Assembly (NCBI GenBank): GCA_025966315.1
Contig: JAOPUZ010000053.1
Location: forward strand, 57,032-121,031
Origin: Frankiales bacterium
Lineage (GTDB): Bacteria; Actinomycetota; Actinomycetes; Mycobacteriales; Jatrophihabitantaceae
Direction: 5' to 3'
DNA length: 64,000 nt
Shown one piece after another: positions 7,904 to 16,744 of the stretch (its first letter is position 1; every line of letters begins with the position of its first letter). The position numbers were made by a program, and so were the translations under genes. The notes below the pieces were generated by a model. The model was not told the DNA's origin, searched no databases, and saw only the letters and a list, made by a program, of their open reading frames with translations.

Positions 7904-10081
7904 CTATTTCGCTGCCGAAATGTGAGTGGCGGCCGCCTTTTCCGCGATCCGGTACCGGTGCAGGATCGGTTCGGTGTAGCCGCTGGGTTGGCTGGTTCCC
8001 TGCAGGACCAGATCTCGGGCAGCTCGAAACGCGTCCCCGCCGAAGCCGGGTGCCATCGGTAGGTACGTCGGATCGCCGGCATTCTGGGTGTCCACTACGG
8101 CCGCCATCCGGCGCAGCGAATCGTCGACCTGGGCCAGATCGATCAGGCCGTGCAGCATCCAGTTGGCCACGTGCTGCGAACTGATCCGGCAGGTCGCGCG
8201 GTCCTCCATCAGCGGCGTCCCGCCCAGGTCGGGGACCTTGGAGCAGCCGATGCCGGCATCGACCCAGCGCACCACGTAGCCCAGGATGCCTTGGATGTTG
8301 TTGTCCAACTCGGCGTCGCGATCCGCGGCCGACCAGGCGGCCGGGTCCCCGAGCGGCAGCGTGAGCAGTTCGGTCAGGGTGGACCGGCGTTGACCGGTGA
8401 GTTCCCGCTGCCGTTGCGCCACATCGACCGCGTGGTAGTGGGTGGCGTGCAGCGTGGCCGCGGTCGGTGACGGCACCCAGGCACAACTGGCGCCGGACTG
8501 GGGATGCCCGATCTTCTGTGCCAGCATGTCGGCCATGTTGTCCGGAGCAGCCCACATGCCCTTGCCGATCTGCGCGCGCCCGGCGAATCCGGCCGCCAGA
8601 CCGATGTCGACGTTGGCGTCTTCGTAGGCCTGGATCCAGCTCTGGCTCCGCATGTCGGCCTTGCGCACCACCGGGCCGGCTTGCATCGAGGTGTGGATCT
8701 CGTCCCCGGTTCGGTCGAGGAACCCGGTGTTGATGAAGGCAACTCGATCCCGGGCCGCATAGATGCAGGCCTTCAGGTTCGCTGAAGTCCGCCGCTCTTC
8801 GTCCATGATGCCGATCTTGATGGTGAGCGGCGGCAGCCCGAGGACGGTCTCCACCTCGGCGAAGATCTCGCAGGCGAGTGCGACTTCTTCGGGGCCGTGC
8901 ATCTTGGGCTTCACCGCGTAGATCGAGGCCCGACGGGAGTTCCGGCCGGCCGCCGGACCGCGCAGATCATGCAGGCTGCCCAGGCCGGTGAGCAGTGCGT
9001 CGAGGATGCCCTCGGGGACGGGCCGCCCCTGTCCGTCCAGAATCGCCTCGCTGGTCATCAGATGCCCGACCTGACGGACGAACAACAGCGCCCGGCCCGG
9101 CAGCACCAGCGGCTTGCCGGCGGGGGTCTGGTACGTCCGGTCGGGATTCAGGGTTCGGACGAAGGAGCGACCGTCCTTGGTGATCTCTTCCTGCAGAGTG
9201 CCCTGCATGAGCCCCAGCCAGTTGCGGTAGACCGCAACCTTGTCGGCGGGATCCACGGCGGCGACGGAGTCTTCCAGGTCCATGATGCAAGTGACCGCGG
9301 CTTCGAGCACGATGTCCTTAACCCCGGCCCGGTCGGTCGAGCCGATGCGGTGGCTGCGGTCCAGCTGTATCTCGACGTGCAGGGCGTTGTGCCGCAGCAA
9401 CAACGCTTGCGGTGTCGAGGCAGCACCCTGGAACCCGACGAATTGGCTGGGGTCGGCCAGCCGAGCCGCATCGGCCAGCAGCTCGTCGCCGTCGACCGTG
9501 TATTCAGCGACGCCGGCATGGGTGGCGCCATCGGCCAGCGGAAAATACTCATCAAGGAACTCGCGGCCGCGCCGGATCACCTCGGCACCGCGCACGGCGT
9601 TGTAGGACGTGCCGCGTTCTTTGCCCCCGTCGTCGGAGATGACGTCCGTGCCGTACAGGGCGTCATAGAGCGAGCCCCAGCGGGCGTTCGCCGCGTTGGT
9701 CGCGAAGCGTGCGTTGGAAAGCGGCACGACCAACTGGGGTCCGGGTTGGACCGCGATCTCGTCGTCGACGTTCGCGGTCGTGATCGTGAAGTCACCAGGC
9801 TCGTCGACGAGGTAGCCGATCGAGCGCAGGAAGTCCTGGTAGGCCGCCGAGTTCGCGGGCAGTCCAGGCGCGGCCAGATGATAGGCATCGATCGCCGCCT
9901 GCAGCTCCTCGCGACGGGCGAGCAACTCCGAGACCCGGGGCGCAAGCTTAGTGATCAGCCTTTCCGCACCGGCCCAAAATGCCGCCTCGTCGACGCCCGA
10001 GCCGGGAATCGCTTCGTCTCGTACGAAGGCGAACAGTTCATCGGTGACAGTGAGCTGGCCGACCGGCACGTAGTTGCGCAT
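7904..10081 (-). CDS. glcB: Malate synthase G
   Basis: A 725-residue enzyme, close to the 723-741 residues usual for the G isoform. It condenses glyoxylate with acetyl-CoA to malate in the cytoplasm. Diagnostic stretches include [62 protein letters not shown] and [21 protein letters not shown], the last carrying the catalytic aspartate region. The ATG at 10081 is preferred over one 18 nt upstream because GAGG lies 5 nt before it. It is divergent from an IclR regulator across a short intergenic region holding two palindromes, so glyoxylate-responsive control is likely. The link to the hydantoinase genes suggests a ureide or pyrimidine route that feeds C2 units. Confidence 0.95.
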   Translation of the reverse strand: MRNYVPVGQLTVTDELFAFVRDEAIPGSGVDEAAFWAGAERLITKLAPRVSELLARREELQAAIDAYHLAAPGLPANSAAYQDFLRSIGYLVDEPGDFTITTANVDDEIAVQPGPQLVVPLSNARFATNAANARWGSLYDALYGTDVISDDGGKERGTSYNAVRGAEVIRRGREFLDEYFPLADGATHAGVAEYTVDGDELLADAARLADPSQFVGFQGAASTPQALLLRHNALHVEIQLDRSHRIGSTDRAGVKDIVLEAAVTCIMDLEDSVAAVDPADKVAVYRNWLGLMQGTLQEEITKDGRSFVRTLNPDRTYQTPAGKPLVLPGRALLFVRQVGHLMTSEAILDGQGRPVPEGILDALLTGLGSLHDLRGPAAGRNSRRASIYAVKPKMHGPEEVALACEIFAEVETVLGLPPLTIKIGIMDEERRTSANLKACIYAARDRVAFINTGFLDRTGDEIHTSMQAGPVVRKADMRSQSWIQAYEDANVDIGLAAGFAGRAQIGKGMWAAPDNMADMLAQKIGHPQSGASCAWVPSPTAATLHATHYHAVDVAQRQRELTGQRRSTLTELLTLPLGDPAAWSAADRDAELDNNIQGILGYVVRWVDAGIGCSKVPDLGGTPLMEDRATCRISSQHVANWMLHGLIDLAQVDDSLRRMAAVVDTQNAGDPTYLPMAPGFGGDAFRAARDLVLQGTSQPSGYTEPILHRYRIAEKAAATHISAAK

Positions 10082-10093
10082 TTGACCTCGACA

Positions 10094-10118
10094 TTCCATG
10101 ATACGGAAGAAGTCTTCT
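10094..10118. promoter_or_regulatory. Candidate IclR operator between glcB and the iclR-type gene
   Basis: Two palindromes sit side by side between the divergent genes. The first is TTCCATGATACGGAA (10094-10108), with TTCC/GGAA arms around an imperfect centre. The second is AGAAGTCTTCT (10108-10118), perfect around its central T. The site overlaps the translation start region of glcB, so binding could repress glcB and autoregulate the IclR gene. Assignment rests on position and symmetry only. Confidence 0.45.
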
Positions 10119-10149
10119 GAGAGATGAAACTATGTGAGAGGAGATTGGG

Positions 10150-11001
10150 ATGTCAAGCTCAGCTACGGCGCGAACCGGGGCGGCCGTCGTGAGCCAACCG
10201 GGCACCCAGCCGGATGGGCAACCGGTTGGCCGGCCAAGCGCACAGACCGGCGTTCAGTCGCTGCACCGCGCACTTGACATCCTGGAACTCGTCGCCGCTC
10301 GCGGCGGCAGCGCCTCCATTGCCGAGATCGCCGCCGCCGCCGAGCTTCCGGCGCCGACCACGCACCGGCTGTTGCGGACGTTGGTCGAGCGGGGTTACAT
10401 GCGGCAACTGCCCAACCGGACCTATGCGCTCGGCTTCCGCCTGGTCCCGCTCGGTGCGACCGCCAACGTGCTGTCCGGCGTCAATGCCGAACAGATCCTG
10501 CACGACCTGGTAGACGAATTGGGCGAGACGGCAAACCTGGCCGTGCTGTCCGGACATCAGGCGGAGTACGTCGCCCAGGTGCCGGCTCGATACACCATGC
10601 GGATGTTCACCGAAGTCGGGCGCCGGGTGCACTTGCACTGCACCGGTGTCGGCAAGGCCTTGCTCGCCCGACTGGACGACGATGCGGTCCGCGCGATCAT
10701 CGCCCGGAGCGGCTTGCCACAGCAGACCGAGCACACGATCACCACCGAGGCCGGGCTGTTGGCCGACCTGGACGAGATCCGCGCCCGGCAGTACGCGCTG
10801 GACGATCAAGAACAGGAGCTCGGCGTGCGGTGCATAGCGGCCGCGGTAGCGTCCAGCTCGCTGTCCTGGATGGCCGTGTCGGTGTCGGGGCCGGTGACCA
10901 GAATGACCGACCAGGTCGTGCAACGCAGCGTGCCGCTGATTCAGGCTGCCGCGCAGCGTCTGGCCGCTGACATCACCGGATCAGCCCCGGCGCACACGTA
11001 G
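10150..11001 (+). CDS. IclR family transcriptional regulator
   Basis: A 283-residue regulator with an N-terminal winged helix-turn-helix (about residues 35-95: QSLHRALDILELVAARGGSASIAEIA...PTTHRLLRTLVERGYMRQ) and a C-terminal GAF-like ligand domain (about 100-275). The ligand domain shows LHCTGVGKALLA and the family's late motif QEQELGVRCIAAAV with its conserved cysteine. A strong ribosome site, GAGAGGAGA, lies 5 nt before the ATG. The first 30 residues are a disordered extension. Divergent placement from malate synthase G suggests it senses glyoxylate or a ureide intermediate, as AllR and IclR do, and controls the minus-strand catabolic group. Confidence 0.9.
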   Translation: MSSSATARTGAAVVSQPGTQPDGQPVGRPSAQTGVQSLHRALDILELVAARGGSASIAEIAAAAELPAPTTHRLLRTLVERGYMRQLPNRTYALGFRLVPLGATANVLSGVNAEQILHDLVDELGETANLAVLSGHQAEYVAQVPARYTMRMFTEVGRRVHLHCTGVGKALLARLDDDAVRAIIARSGLPQQTEHTITTEAGLLADLDEIRARQYALDDQEQELGVRCIAAAVASSSLSWMAVSVSGPVTRMTDQVVQRSVPLIQAAAQRLAADITGSAPAHT

Positions 11002-11065
11002 GCCGGCCGCGACCAATCCTGGACCGGCGACTCATGCGGGCCACGTGCGGACGTTCCCGCCACCG

Positions 11066-11152
11066 CTAATGCTTGTGGTTCGCGATCTTAAGGGCTATAC
11101 CGATCAAGGCGAATATGCGTGTCCCGCGTATGAGCCAATTGATCAACTTGGG
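11066..11152 (-). pseudogene. Possible relic of the C-terminus of a LysE/RhtB exporter
   Basis: The 28 residues before the stop read PKLINWLIRGTRIFALIGIALKIANHKH after an unrelated upstream stretch. A single hydrophobic helix after a short basic segment, ending in a few polar residues, is how LysE/RhtB amino-acid exporters end. Nothing upstream in this frame or the other two minus-strand frames continues the family, so if the resemblance is real this is only a remnant. The base composition here is lower in GC than the flanking genes. Confidence 0.2.
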
Positions 11153-11256
11153 GGCGCCTTTCGACCCGCTAGCGACACAGAGCCCGACGGGCGTTACACG
11201 TGCACGTCGCCGTGAATGAGCCGGCGATGGTCGGGTCATTCGAGTGACCTCGGACT

Positions 11257-11329
11257 TGATCATTTAAATGATCATGGTACTGATCATGTACTTGATCATT
11301 GATCATCTCGTTGATCATTTAAATGATCA
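11257..11329. repeat. 12-bp-phased TGATCA operator array
   Basis: Seven TGATCA palindromes start at 11257, 11269, 11281, 11293, 11300, 11312 and 11324. The steps are 12, 12, 12, 7, 12 and 12 bp. The first and last pairs each form the same perfect 18-bp palindrome, TGATCATTTAAATGATCA; the second copy is extended by three further complementary pairs on each side. The unit is TGATCAT followed by 5 variable bases. Two more TGATCA sites lie at 11563 and 11571, closer to the downstream gene. The symmetry and phasing point to cooperative binding of a dimeric regulator along one face of the helix. The intervening 230 bp shows no gene I can support. Confidence 0.7.
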
Positions 11330-11514
11330 ACGGGGCGTCATGAGCAATTTGACTGTGTGCTCCGAGGCCCTTAACTCTTTCTTGACTTCGACTGCTTATC
11401 CCTTCGGGATTGTCGTGCGACTAATCCCGCCACCTACGTCGGAAGCCAGGGAATCCGTAGCTATTTCGACACGTAACACCCTTGACATTAATCGGCAATG
11501 CATGTGAAGCTAGA

Positions 11515-11576
11515 TTTCGAACGCGGTTCGATATTTCGAATAGGTTCGAGATATCGAATAAATGATCATGTGATCA
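11515..11576. promoter_or_regulatory. Cluster of TTCGA/TCGAA sites and two TGATCA sites upstream of the lactonase gene
   Basis: TCGA cores occur at 11517, 11528, 11536, 11546 and 11554, several extended to TTTCGAA or ATCGAAT, so the stretch is a chain of overlapping inverted repeats. TGATCA then occurs at 11563 and 11571. The segment is AT-rich for this genome and ends 58 nt before the ATG at 11635, where a promoter and operator would be expected. No convincing -35/-10 pair was found. Confidence 0.4.
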
Positions 11577-11634
11577 GACGTTCAATGAGTTTATTTGATT
11601 TCTCTTTGTTGGGCGCGCAAAGGGGGTGTCGCCA

Positions 11635-12636
11635 ATGCCCACAATCAATGCTGCCACCGGACCGATCCAGACGGCGGATCTCGGGCGCACGCTGATGCAC
11701 GAGCACGTCTTCACAGTGGAGACGGAGATGGCCGAATATGCACCGGAACTGGCGTGGAACGGAACTCGCGAGGACCGTATCCTCGAAGCTATCCGGAAGC
11801 TGACCGACCTGAAGGCCCTAGGCATAGACACGTTCGTCGATATGAACGTCCTGGGCCTCGGTCGGTCGATACCAGACATCGTCGCTGTCGCCGAGAAAGT
11901 CGACATGAACATCGTGCTGGCAACGGGTGTGTATCCACAGCACGGCCTGCCCGGCCCGATCGCGATGCGTACGCCAGGAAAAACGCCCACCGGCAAACTC
12001 GACGACGTGCTGGCCGACCTATTCATCCGCGACATCCGCGACGGGATCGCCGGGACAAGCGTCAAAGCTGCGCTGATCAAGGGTTACACCGACAAGCCAT
12101 TGGTTACGCCGGTCATCGACCGATGTCTGCGCGCGGTTGCGTTTGCGCATCGCGAGACCGGAGTCCCCATAAACACGCATACCGATCCGAATGCCGGCGC
12201 CGGGCTCGAGCAGTTGCGCGTATTCGCCGAAGAAGGCGTGGACCTCACCCGGGTAGTTATCGGCCACTCGGGGGACACCCTCGACCTCGATTATCTGCGG
12301 CGGATCATGGACCAGGGCGCCACGATCGCCTCCGACCGATTCGGTCTCTATTTCCGCGATATGCCGGTCATGCAGCAGCGGGTCGAAGTCATCGCCACGC
12401 TGGTGAACCAGGGTTACGGCGACCGGATCGTGCTCGGTCACGACACGCATTGTTACGCCGACTACGACTTTCCCGGTGGCGTCATAAGCAGGGAAACCGT
12501 TCCCGACTGGGTACATACCCACCTGGTGGAACAGGTCCTGCCCGCGCTGCGGGCGCAAGGGTTGGCCGAGGAGCAGATCGACCAGATGTTGATCGGCACC
12601 CCGCGCCGGATTTTCGAGATGCAGGGCTCGTACTAG
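11635..12636 (+). CDS. Phosphotriesterase-family metalloenzyme (lactonase-like)
   Basis: A 333-residue amidohydrolase-fold protein of the phosphotriesterase family. The binuclear metal site is complete: H22 and H24 in TLMHEHVF, the bridging lysine K149 in AALIKGYTD, H182 in NTHTDP, H211 in IGHSGD and the catalytic aspartate D270 in LGHDTH. Most bacterial members are lactonases or amidohydrolases, with phosphotriesterase activity only as a side reaction. The ATG at 11635 is chosen because AAAGGGGG ends 8 nt before it; a GTG at 11626 touches that site and is too close. The gene heads a run with an ABC importer 34 bp downstream, so the enzyme may act on the imported compound. Confidence 0.9.
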   Translation: MPTINAATGPIQTADLGRTLMHEHVFTVETEMAEYAPELAWNGTREDRILEAIRKLTDLKALGIDTFVDMNVLGLGRSIPDIVAVAEKVDMNIVLATGVYPQHGLPGPIAMRTPGKTPTGKLDDVLADLFIRDIRDGIAGTSVKAALIKGYTDKPLVTPVIDRCLRAVAFAHRETGVPINTHTDPNAGAGLEQLRVFAEEGVDLTRVVIGHSGDTLDLDYLRRIMDQGATIASDRFGLYFRDMPVMQQRVEVIATLVNQGYGDRIVLGHDTHCYADYDFPGGVISRETVPDWVHTHLVEQVLPALRAQGLAEEQIDQMLIGTPRRIFEMQGSY

Positions 12637-12670
12637 CAGTACTCGTGCAGCCACCAGACAGGAGAATCTG

Positions 12671-14023
12671 ATGACCACGTCAGACCATGATCCGCGCCTT
12701 CCGGCGTCCAGGCCGATCTCGCGCCGCAACTTCCTCAGCGCCGCCGGCTTCGGCGGGATGGCGCTCGCCGCGTCGCCTTTGCTCGCCGCGTGCTCGACGT
12801 CGAAGCCTGGCAGCGCCAAGACGATCGGCAGCGCCACCGCGTCCGCGGCCTCGGCGACCGAATTGAAGAAGATCCTCGATTACATCGGACCGTACGACCC
12901 CAAGTTCTCCGGCGCCGGCACGACCTGGAAGCTCGGTGCGACTTTGCCGTTCAGTGGTAACGGTTCGTTCTTCGGCAAGTTGTGGCAGAGCGGTATCGAC
13001 CTGGCCGTCGCGCATATCAAGGAGATCGGTGGCCCGACCATCCAGATTGTCTCTTCCGACAACGGTTCGGGTGACGCGCAGAAGAGCCACAATGCGGTGC
13101 AGCAGATGGTCGCCGCGAAGGTGCCCGGCATTATCGGCACCGAGGCACTCGGCGGGGTTTGGGCGCCGTTGGCGCAGTACAAGATCCTGTGCCTGGATTC
13201 CGGCGCCGGCGCGCCGATAGGCATCCAGGGGATTCCGTACTACTACGGAGCCCGCTCGGCGTACTACAGCGACCAGTGGGTCGGCACGCTCGAATACATG
13301 AAGCAGACCATGTCGGACAAGAAGTCGATCGTTACAATCGACAATGTCAGTACGATCTTCGATCCAAAACCGGCGCTGCGAGCGCTCATCCCGAACTACG
13401 GTTTCCAGTACAAGTCCAGCGTCACGGCCACGACCGGGGCGACGGACTATTCATCGGTCATCGCGGCGCTACATCAGGCCAAGCCCGATGTGATCTGGGC
13501 CAGCATCTCGCAGTTCGATATCGGGTATTTCATGAAGCAGTACCTGACGTCCGGCCTGAAGGCGCCGGTCTTCGCGTTCCAATGGACCCGTGCGGCCCGA
13601 GCAATTGCTGGCAACGGCTACACCAACCAGTATTTCTCCACCGAATATCTCGACGTGGACAAGCCGTCCAATCCCTGGCAGGACTTGTACATCCAGGAAT
13701 ACAAATCCAAGAACGGTCTGACCCCTGAGGCTTACACCGCCGACTTCTACATGTGCGTGTTCATGTGGTGGCAGCTGATGCGCGACGTGCTGGCCAAGGG
13801 CGGCAACATCAACCGCGGTCCGGATCTGCTGGCCGCACTCCAGGCCCGTCCCACGTTCAACACCGTATTCGGGGGTGACGCGACCACGCCCGGGTTGTTG
13901 ACGATGGATCTGAAGACCCACAGCCCGAGCGCACTGCCCCAGGCCGTGTTCCAGGACACGGGCAATTCCCTGAAGCAGCTGGCGACCTACGACGTGGGTG
14001 GCGGCAACTTCAAGATGGGGTGA
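12671..14023 (+). CDS. ABC importer substrate-binding lipoprotein, branched-chain amino acid type
   Basis: A 450-residue secreted protein. The N-terminus has a twin-arginine motif (SRRNFLS, R18-R19), a hydrophobic stretch and the lipobox LLAAC with the lipidated cysteine at C41, so it is a Tat-exported lipoprotein. The mature part is a type I periplasmic-binding fold (residues about 65-440) of the LivJ/UrtA/amide group: LGATLPFSGNGSFFGKLWQSGIDLAV, then VPGIIGTEALGG. It delivers its ligand to the permeases encoded next. A strong AGGAG lies 6 nt before the ATG. The ligand is unknown; lactones, amides or amino-acid derivatives would fit the lactonase-like neighbour. Confidence 0.9.
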   Translation: MTTSDHDPRLPASRPISRRNFLSAAGFGGMALAASPLLAACSTSKPGSAKTIGSATASAASATELKKILDYIGPYDPKFSGAGTTWKLGATLPFSGNGSFFGKLWQSGIDLAVAHIKEIGGPTIQIVSSDNGSGDAQKSHNAVQQMVAAKVPGIIGTEALGGVWAPLAQYKILCLDSGAGAPIGIQGIPYYYGARSAYYSDQWVGTLEYMKQTMSDKKSIVTIDNVSTIFDPKPALRALIPNYGFQYKSSVTATTGATDYSSVIAALHQAKPDVIWASISQFDIGYFMKQYLTSGLKAPVFAFQWTRAARAIAGNGYTNQYFSTEYLDVDKPSNPWQDLYIQEYKSKNGLTPEAYTADFYMCVFMWWQLMRDVLAKGGNINRGPDLLAALQARPTFNTVFGGDATTPGLLTMDLKTHSPSALPQAVFQDTGNSLKQLATYDVGGGNFKMG

Positions 14024-14063
14024 TCGACCGCGCGCTCCAGCCGGATCGTCGAAAGGGTCTGAC

Positions 14064-14987
14064 GTGCAAGTCCTTCAGCTCACCGTCAACGGAATTATCA
14101 ATGGCAGCAGTTATGCGCTGCTTGCCGTCGGATTCGGCCTCATACTCCAGGTGACCGGGCGGTTCCATATCGCCTATACGATCACTTACGCGCTGGCCGG
14201 GTACACCGCCTCCCGGCTGACGACCGACTATGGCGCGTCGTTCTGGGTTGCCCTGATCGTCGGCATGCTCGTGGCGACGGTCGTCGGTGTGCTGATCGAG
14301 GCTTACATCTACTGGCCGCTCGGCCCCCGAGCCGGGAACTTCGCCCTGCTGGCGATCTTCACCGCCGCACTGGGTCTGCTGACGGTGGGCCAAGGCGCGC
14401 TGGGGTTGATCCTGATCAACTCGGGGACCGCACAGATCAGCGGTTTCAACATTGCACCCGAGCAGATCGGGCAGGTGTTCTTCATCAATCTCGATGTATA
14501 CACGGTGATCATCAGCTGGGCTCTCATCGTGATCGTCGCGCTCGTGCTCGGGCGCACTCGGCTCGGGCGCATGGTCCGGGCGGTGCGCTCGAATCTGACG
14601 ATGAGCGTTGCGGTTGGTGCCTCGCCACGGATGATCTACCTGGTCATCTTCGGGATCGGCTCGGCGCTCGGCGGCGTGGGCGGCGTCCTGACGTCGACCA
14701 AGGCCGCCGTCGCTTCCGATTCGGGTCAAGGGGCGATCCTGTACGCACTGACAATCGCCTTTCTGGCCGGCACGTTCGCCTCGGTGATCCGGATCGCGTT
14801 CGTCGGACTCGGCTTGGGCATCCTGGAGAGTCTGGCGAACCTCTGGGTCTCGCCGGTCTGGGATCCCGTGATCATTTACGGTTTGTTGTTGGTCTACGCC
14901 GCGTTGAAGCCGTTCGACGTGGTCAGCAAGTTCCGGCGCCCGACGTTGCGATCGGCATCGGCCTCGGCATCGGAGATGGCTTCATGA
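14064..14987 (+). CDS. livH: ABC importer permease, LivH type
   Basis: A 307-residue inner-membrane permease with about eight hydrophobic helices. It opens with LQLTVNGIINGSSYALLAVGFGLILQVTGRFHIA, the start typical of LivH, where the second helix is followed by the F-N/H-A stretch. The coupling region LGRMVRAVRSNLTMSVAVGASPRMI matches the EAA-like loop that contacts the ATPase. The GTG at 14064 is chosen over an upstream start that would overlap the binding-protein gene, because GAAAGGG ends 6 nt before it. Its stop overlaps the next start by 4 nt (ATGA). Confidence 0.9.
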   Translation: MQVLQLTVNGIINGSSYALLAVGFGLILQVTGRFHIAYTITYALAGYTASRLTTDYGASFWVALIVGMLVATVVGVLIEAYIYWPLGPRAGNFALLAIFTAALGLLTVGQGALGLILINSGTAQISGFNIAPEQIGQVFFINLDVYTVIISWALIVIVALVLGRTRLGRMVRAVRSNLTMSVAVGASPRMIYLVIFGIGSALGGVGGVLTSTKAAVASDSGQGAILYALTIAFLAGTFASVIRIAFVGLGLGILESLANLWVSPVWDPVIIYGLLLVYAALKPFDVVSKFRRPTLRSASASASEMAS

Positions 14988-16744
14988 CGCTGCTTACGTT
15001 CTCGTGGATCGATACGATCCTGGTCTACATCATGTTCGCGGTGTCGCTGAACCTCCTGATCGGCTACACCGGGGTCTTCGCAGTGGCGCCGGCCGCGTTC
15101 GGGGCAATCGGCGGGTACTCGGCGGCATATCTGTTCGTCAACCACGGGACCGACCTCGTGATCGGGATGCTCGTTGGGATCGTGATATCGGCGATGGTCG
15201 CGTTCCTGATGGGGGTTCCGGCCTTCAGGTTGCCGACGGTCTGGGTGATTCTGTTGACCTTGGGTATCCAGCAGGTGATCACCGGCATCTTTGCCTCGAT
15301 CAATCAATTCGGCGCCGGCTATGGACTGCAAGTCGGCAAGATCACGTTCTTCGGTGCCACGATCAACACGTCGACAACGCTGTTCCCCGTGCTGTTGATA
15401 TTTGCTGTGATCATCACGTTGCTGTGCTGGCGTCTCGGCGAGTCTCCCTACGGTCGGGTATTGCGGGGGATCCGTGACAACGAGCAGGCCGTTCGCGCAC
15501 TCGGGCGACCGGTGTTCCGTTACAAGGTGGCTGTTCTCGTCAGCACCTCGGTGATGGCGTCGGTGGCCGGTTCGATGATGACGGTCCTCAACGGGGTGGC
15601 GCAACCAACCCTATTCTCCTTCAGCGCGTCCGTTGCGATGATCTCGATGGTCATCATCGGCGGCCGGGGGAGCCTGGCCGGCACGCTGCTGGCCGCCATT
15701 CTCATCACCTTGTTGACGCCATTCCTTGAGCATGTGGTCAGCTTGCGGTCATCTATCGCCTCACTATGGCAAGAAATCATCTACGGGGCGTTGCTCGTTG
15801 TCATCATTTACCTGCGGCCGCGCGGGATCATCCCCGAAGGCCTGATTCCGCGACGGCGCATTCCGCTCGGCGCGTACGCCGCCGCCGAGTCGGTCACGGC
15901 GCGGCTGGAGTCGGCTGCGGCCCGTCCGCGGACGACCGCAATCCCGCGACCGGAGCGGGTCGACCTCGACGTCGTGCCCGAACGTGAGGTCGTGCTACGG
16001 GCCGACAACCTCTACAAGAGCTTCGGTGGCGTCCATGCGGTGAACGGACTCTCATTCGAGCTACAGAAGGGAGCCATCACCGCGCTGGTCGGCCCGAATG
16101 GCGCCGGCAAGACGACGGTGTTCAACCTGCTGACCGGGGCGATACCGGTCGACTCAGGCACGGTTTGGCTGGACGGCGAGGACGTGACCGGCCTGAAGCC
16201 GGACGTGCTTGCTCGGCGCGGCCTGGTGCGATCCTTCCAGGACGTCAAGCTGTTCGGTGACCTGTCCGTCTACGAAAATGTGATGCTGGGCGTTCAGCAC
16301 CACCCTGGCGAGAATGGCGTCGGGTTGTTCTTCCGGCCGGGCCAGTCGCGCTCGTTCGAACGCCAGGCTCGCGAGCGGGCGCTGGAATGGCTGAGTTTCG
16401 TGGGAATGGCGTCAGAGGCGAACCGGACCGCCGGCGCACTCGGCTACGGGCAGCAGAAACTGGTCGCCGTGGCCCGGGTGCTCGCGAGTGAAGCACGAGT
16501 GCTGCTGCTCGACGAGCCCGCATCCGGAATCGACCACTCCTGGGTCGACGTCACCCTGGATCTGATCTCGGAGATCCGCAGCACCGGTCGGACGATCTGC
16601 GTGGTCGAGCACAACCTGCACGTGGTCGGTCAGCTGGCCGACCACGTCTACTTCATGGAACTCGGACGGGTGACGGCAGAAGGTGGCCTGGCCGAACTGA
16701 CGTCAGATCCACGACTCGCGGAGGCCTACTTTGGAATCGACTGA
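14984..16744 (+). CDS. Fused ABC importer permease-ATPase (LivM-LivG)
   Basis: A 586-residue fusion. Residues about 1-290 form a LivM permease (LNLLIGYTGVFAVAPAAFGAIGGYSAAY; coupling loop YGRVLRGIRDNEQAVRALGR). A linker of about 50 residues rich in Ala, Arg and Pro follows. Residues about 345-586 form a LivG ATPase with Walker A GPNGAGKT, a signature read as LGYGQQK, Walker B VLLLDEPASG and the switch histidine in VVEHNLHVV. LivM and LivG are usually separate; fusions are known in actinobacteria and fix one ATPase to one permease. The start overlaps livH (ATGA) and the end overlaps livF by 14 nt. Confidence 0.93.
   Translation: MTLLTFSWIDTILVYIMFAVSLNLLIGYTGVFAVAPAAFGAIGGYSAAYLFVNHGTDLVIGMLVGIVISAMVAFLMGVPAFRLPTVWVILLTLGIQQVITGIFASINQFGAGYGLQVGKITFFGATINTSTTLFPVLLIFAVIITLLCWRLGESPYGRVLRGIRDNEQAVRALGRPVFRYKVAVLVSTSVMASVAGSMMTVLNGVAQPTLFSFSASVAMISMVIIGGRGSLAGTLLAAILITLLTPFLEHVVSLRSSIASLWQEIIYGALLVVIIYLRPRGIIPEGLIPRRRIPLGAYAAAESVTARLESAAARPRTTAIPRPERVDLDVVPEREVVLRADNLYKSFGGVHAVNGLSFELQKGAITALVGPNGAGKTTVFNLLTGAIPVDSGTVWLDGEDVTGLKPDVLARRGLVRSFQDVKLFGDLSVYENVMLGVQHHPGENGVGLFFRPGQSRSFERQARERALEWLSFVGMASEANRTAGALGYGQQKLVAVARVLASEARVLLLDEPASGIDHSWVDVTLDLISEIRSTGRTICVVEHNLHVVGQLADHVYFMELGRVTAEGGLAELTSDPRLAEAYFGID

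Noticed and set aside
8897..10120. 407-codon plus-strand frame opposite malate synthase G
   Set aside because: The malate synthase motifs on the other strand are unambiguous, and this frame shows no family pattern.
11257..11329. TGATCA array considered as a plasmid or chromosomal origin with iterons
   Set aside because: No replication initiator gene or DnaA-type boxes were found nearby, and the array sits in front of a transport operon.
11268..11507. 79-codon plus-strand frame through the TGATCA array
   Set aside because: Its first 20 residues are only the translated palindromes, there is no ribosome site and no family match.
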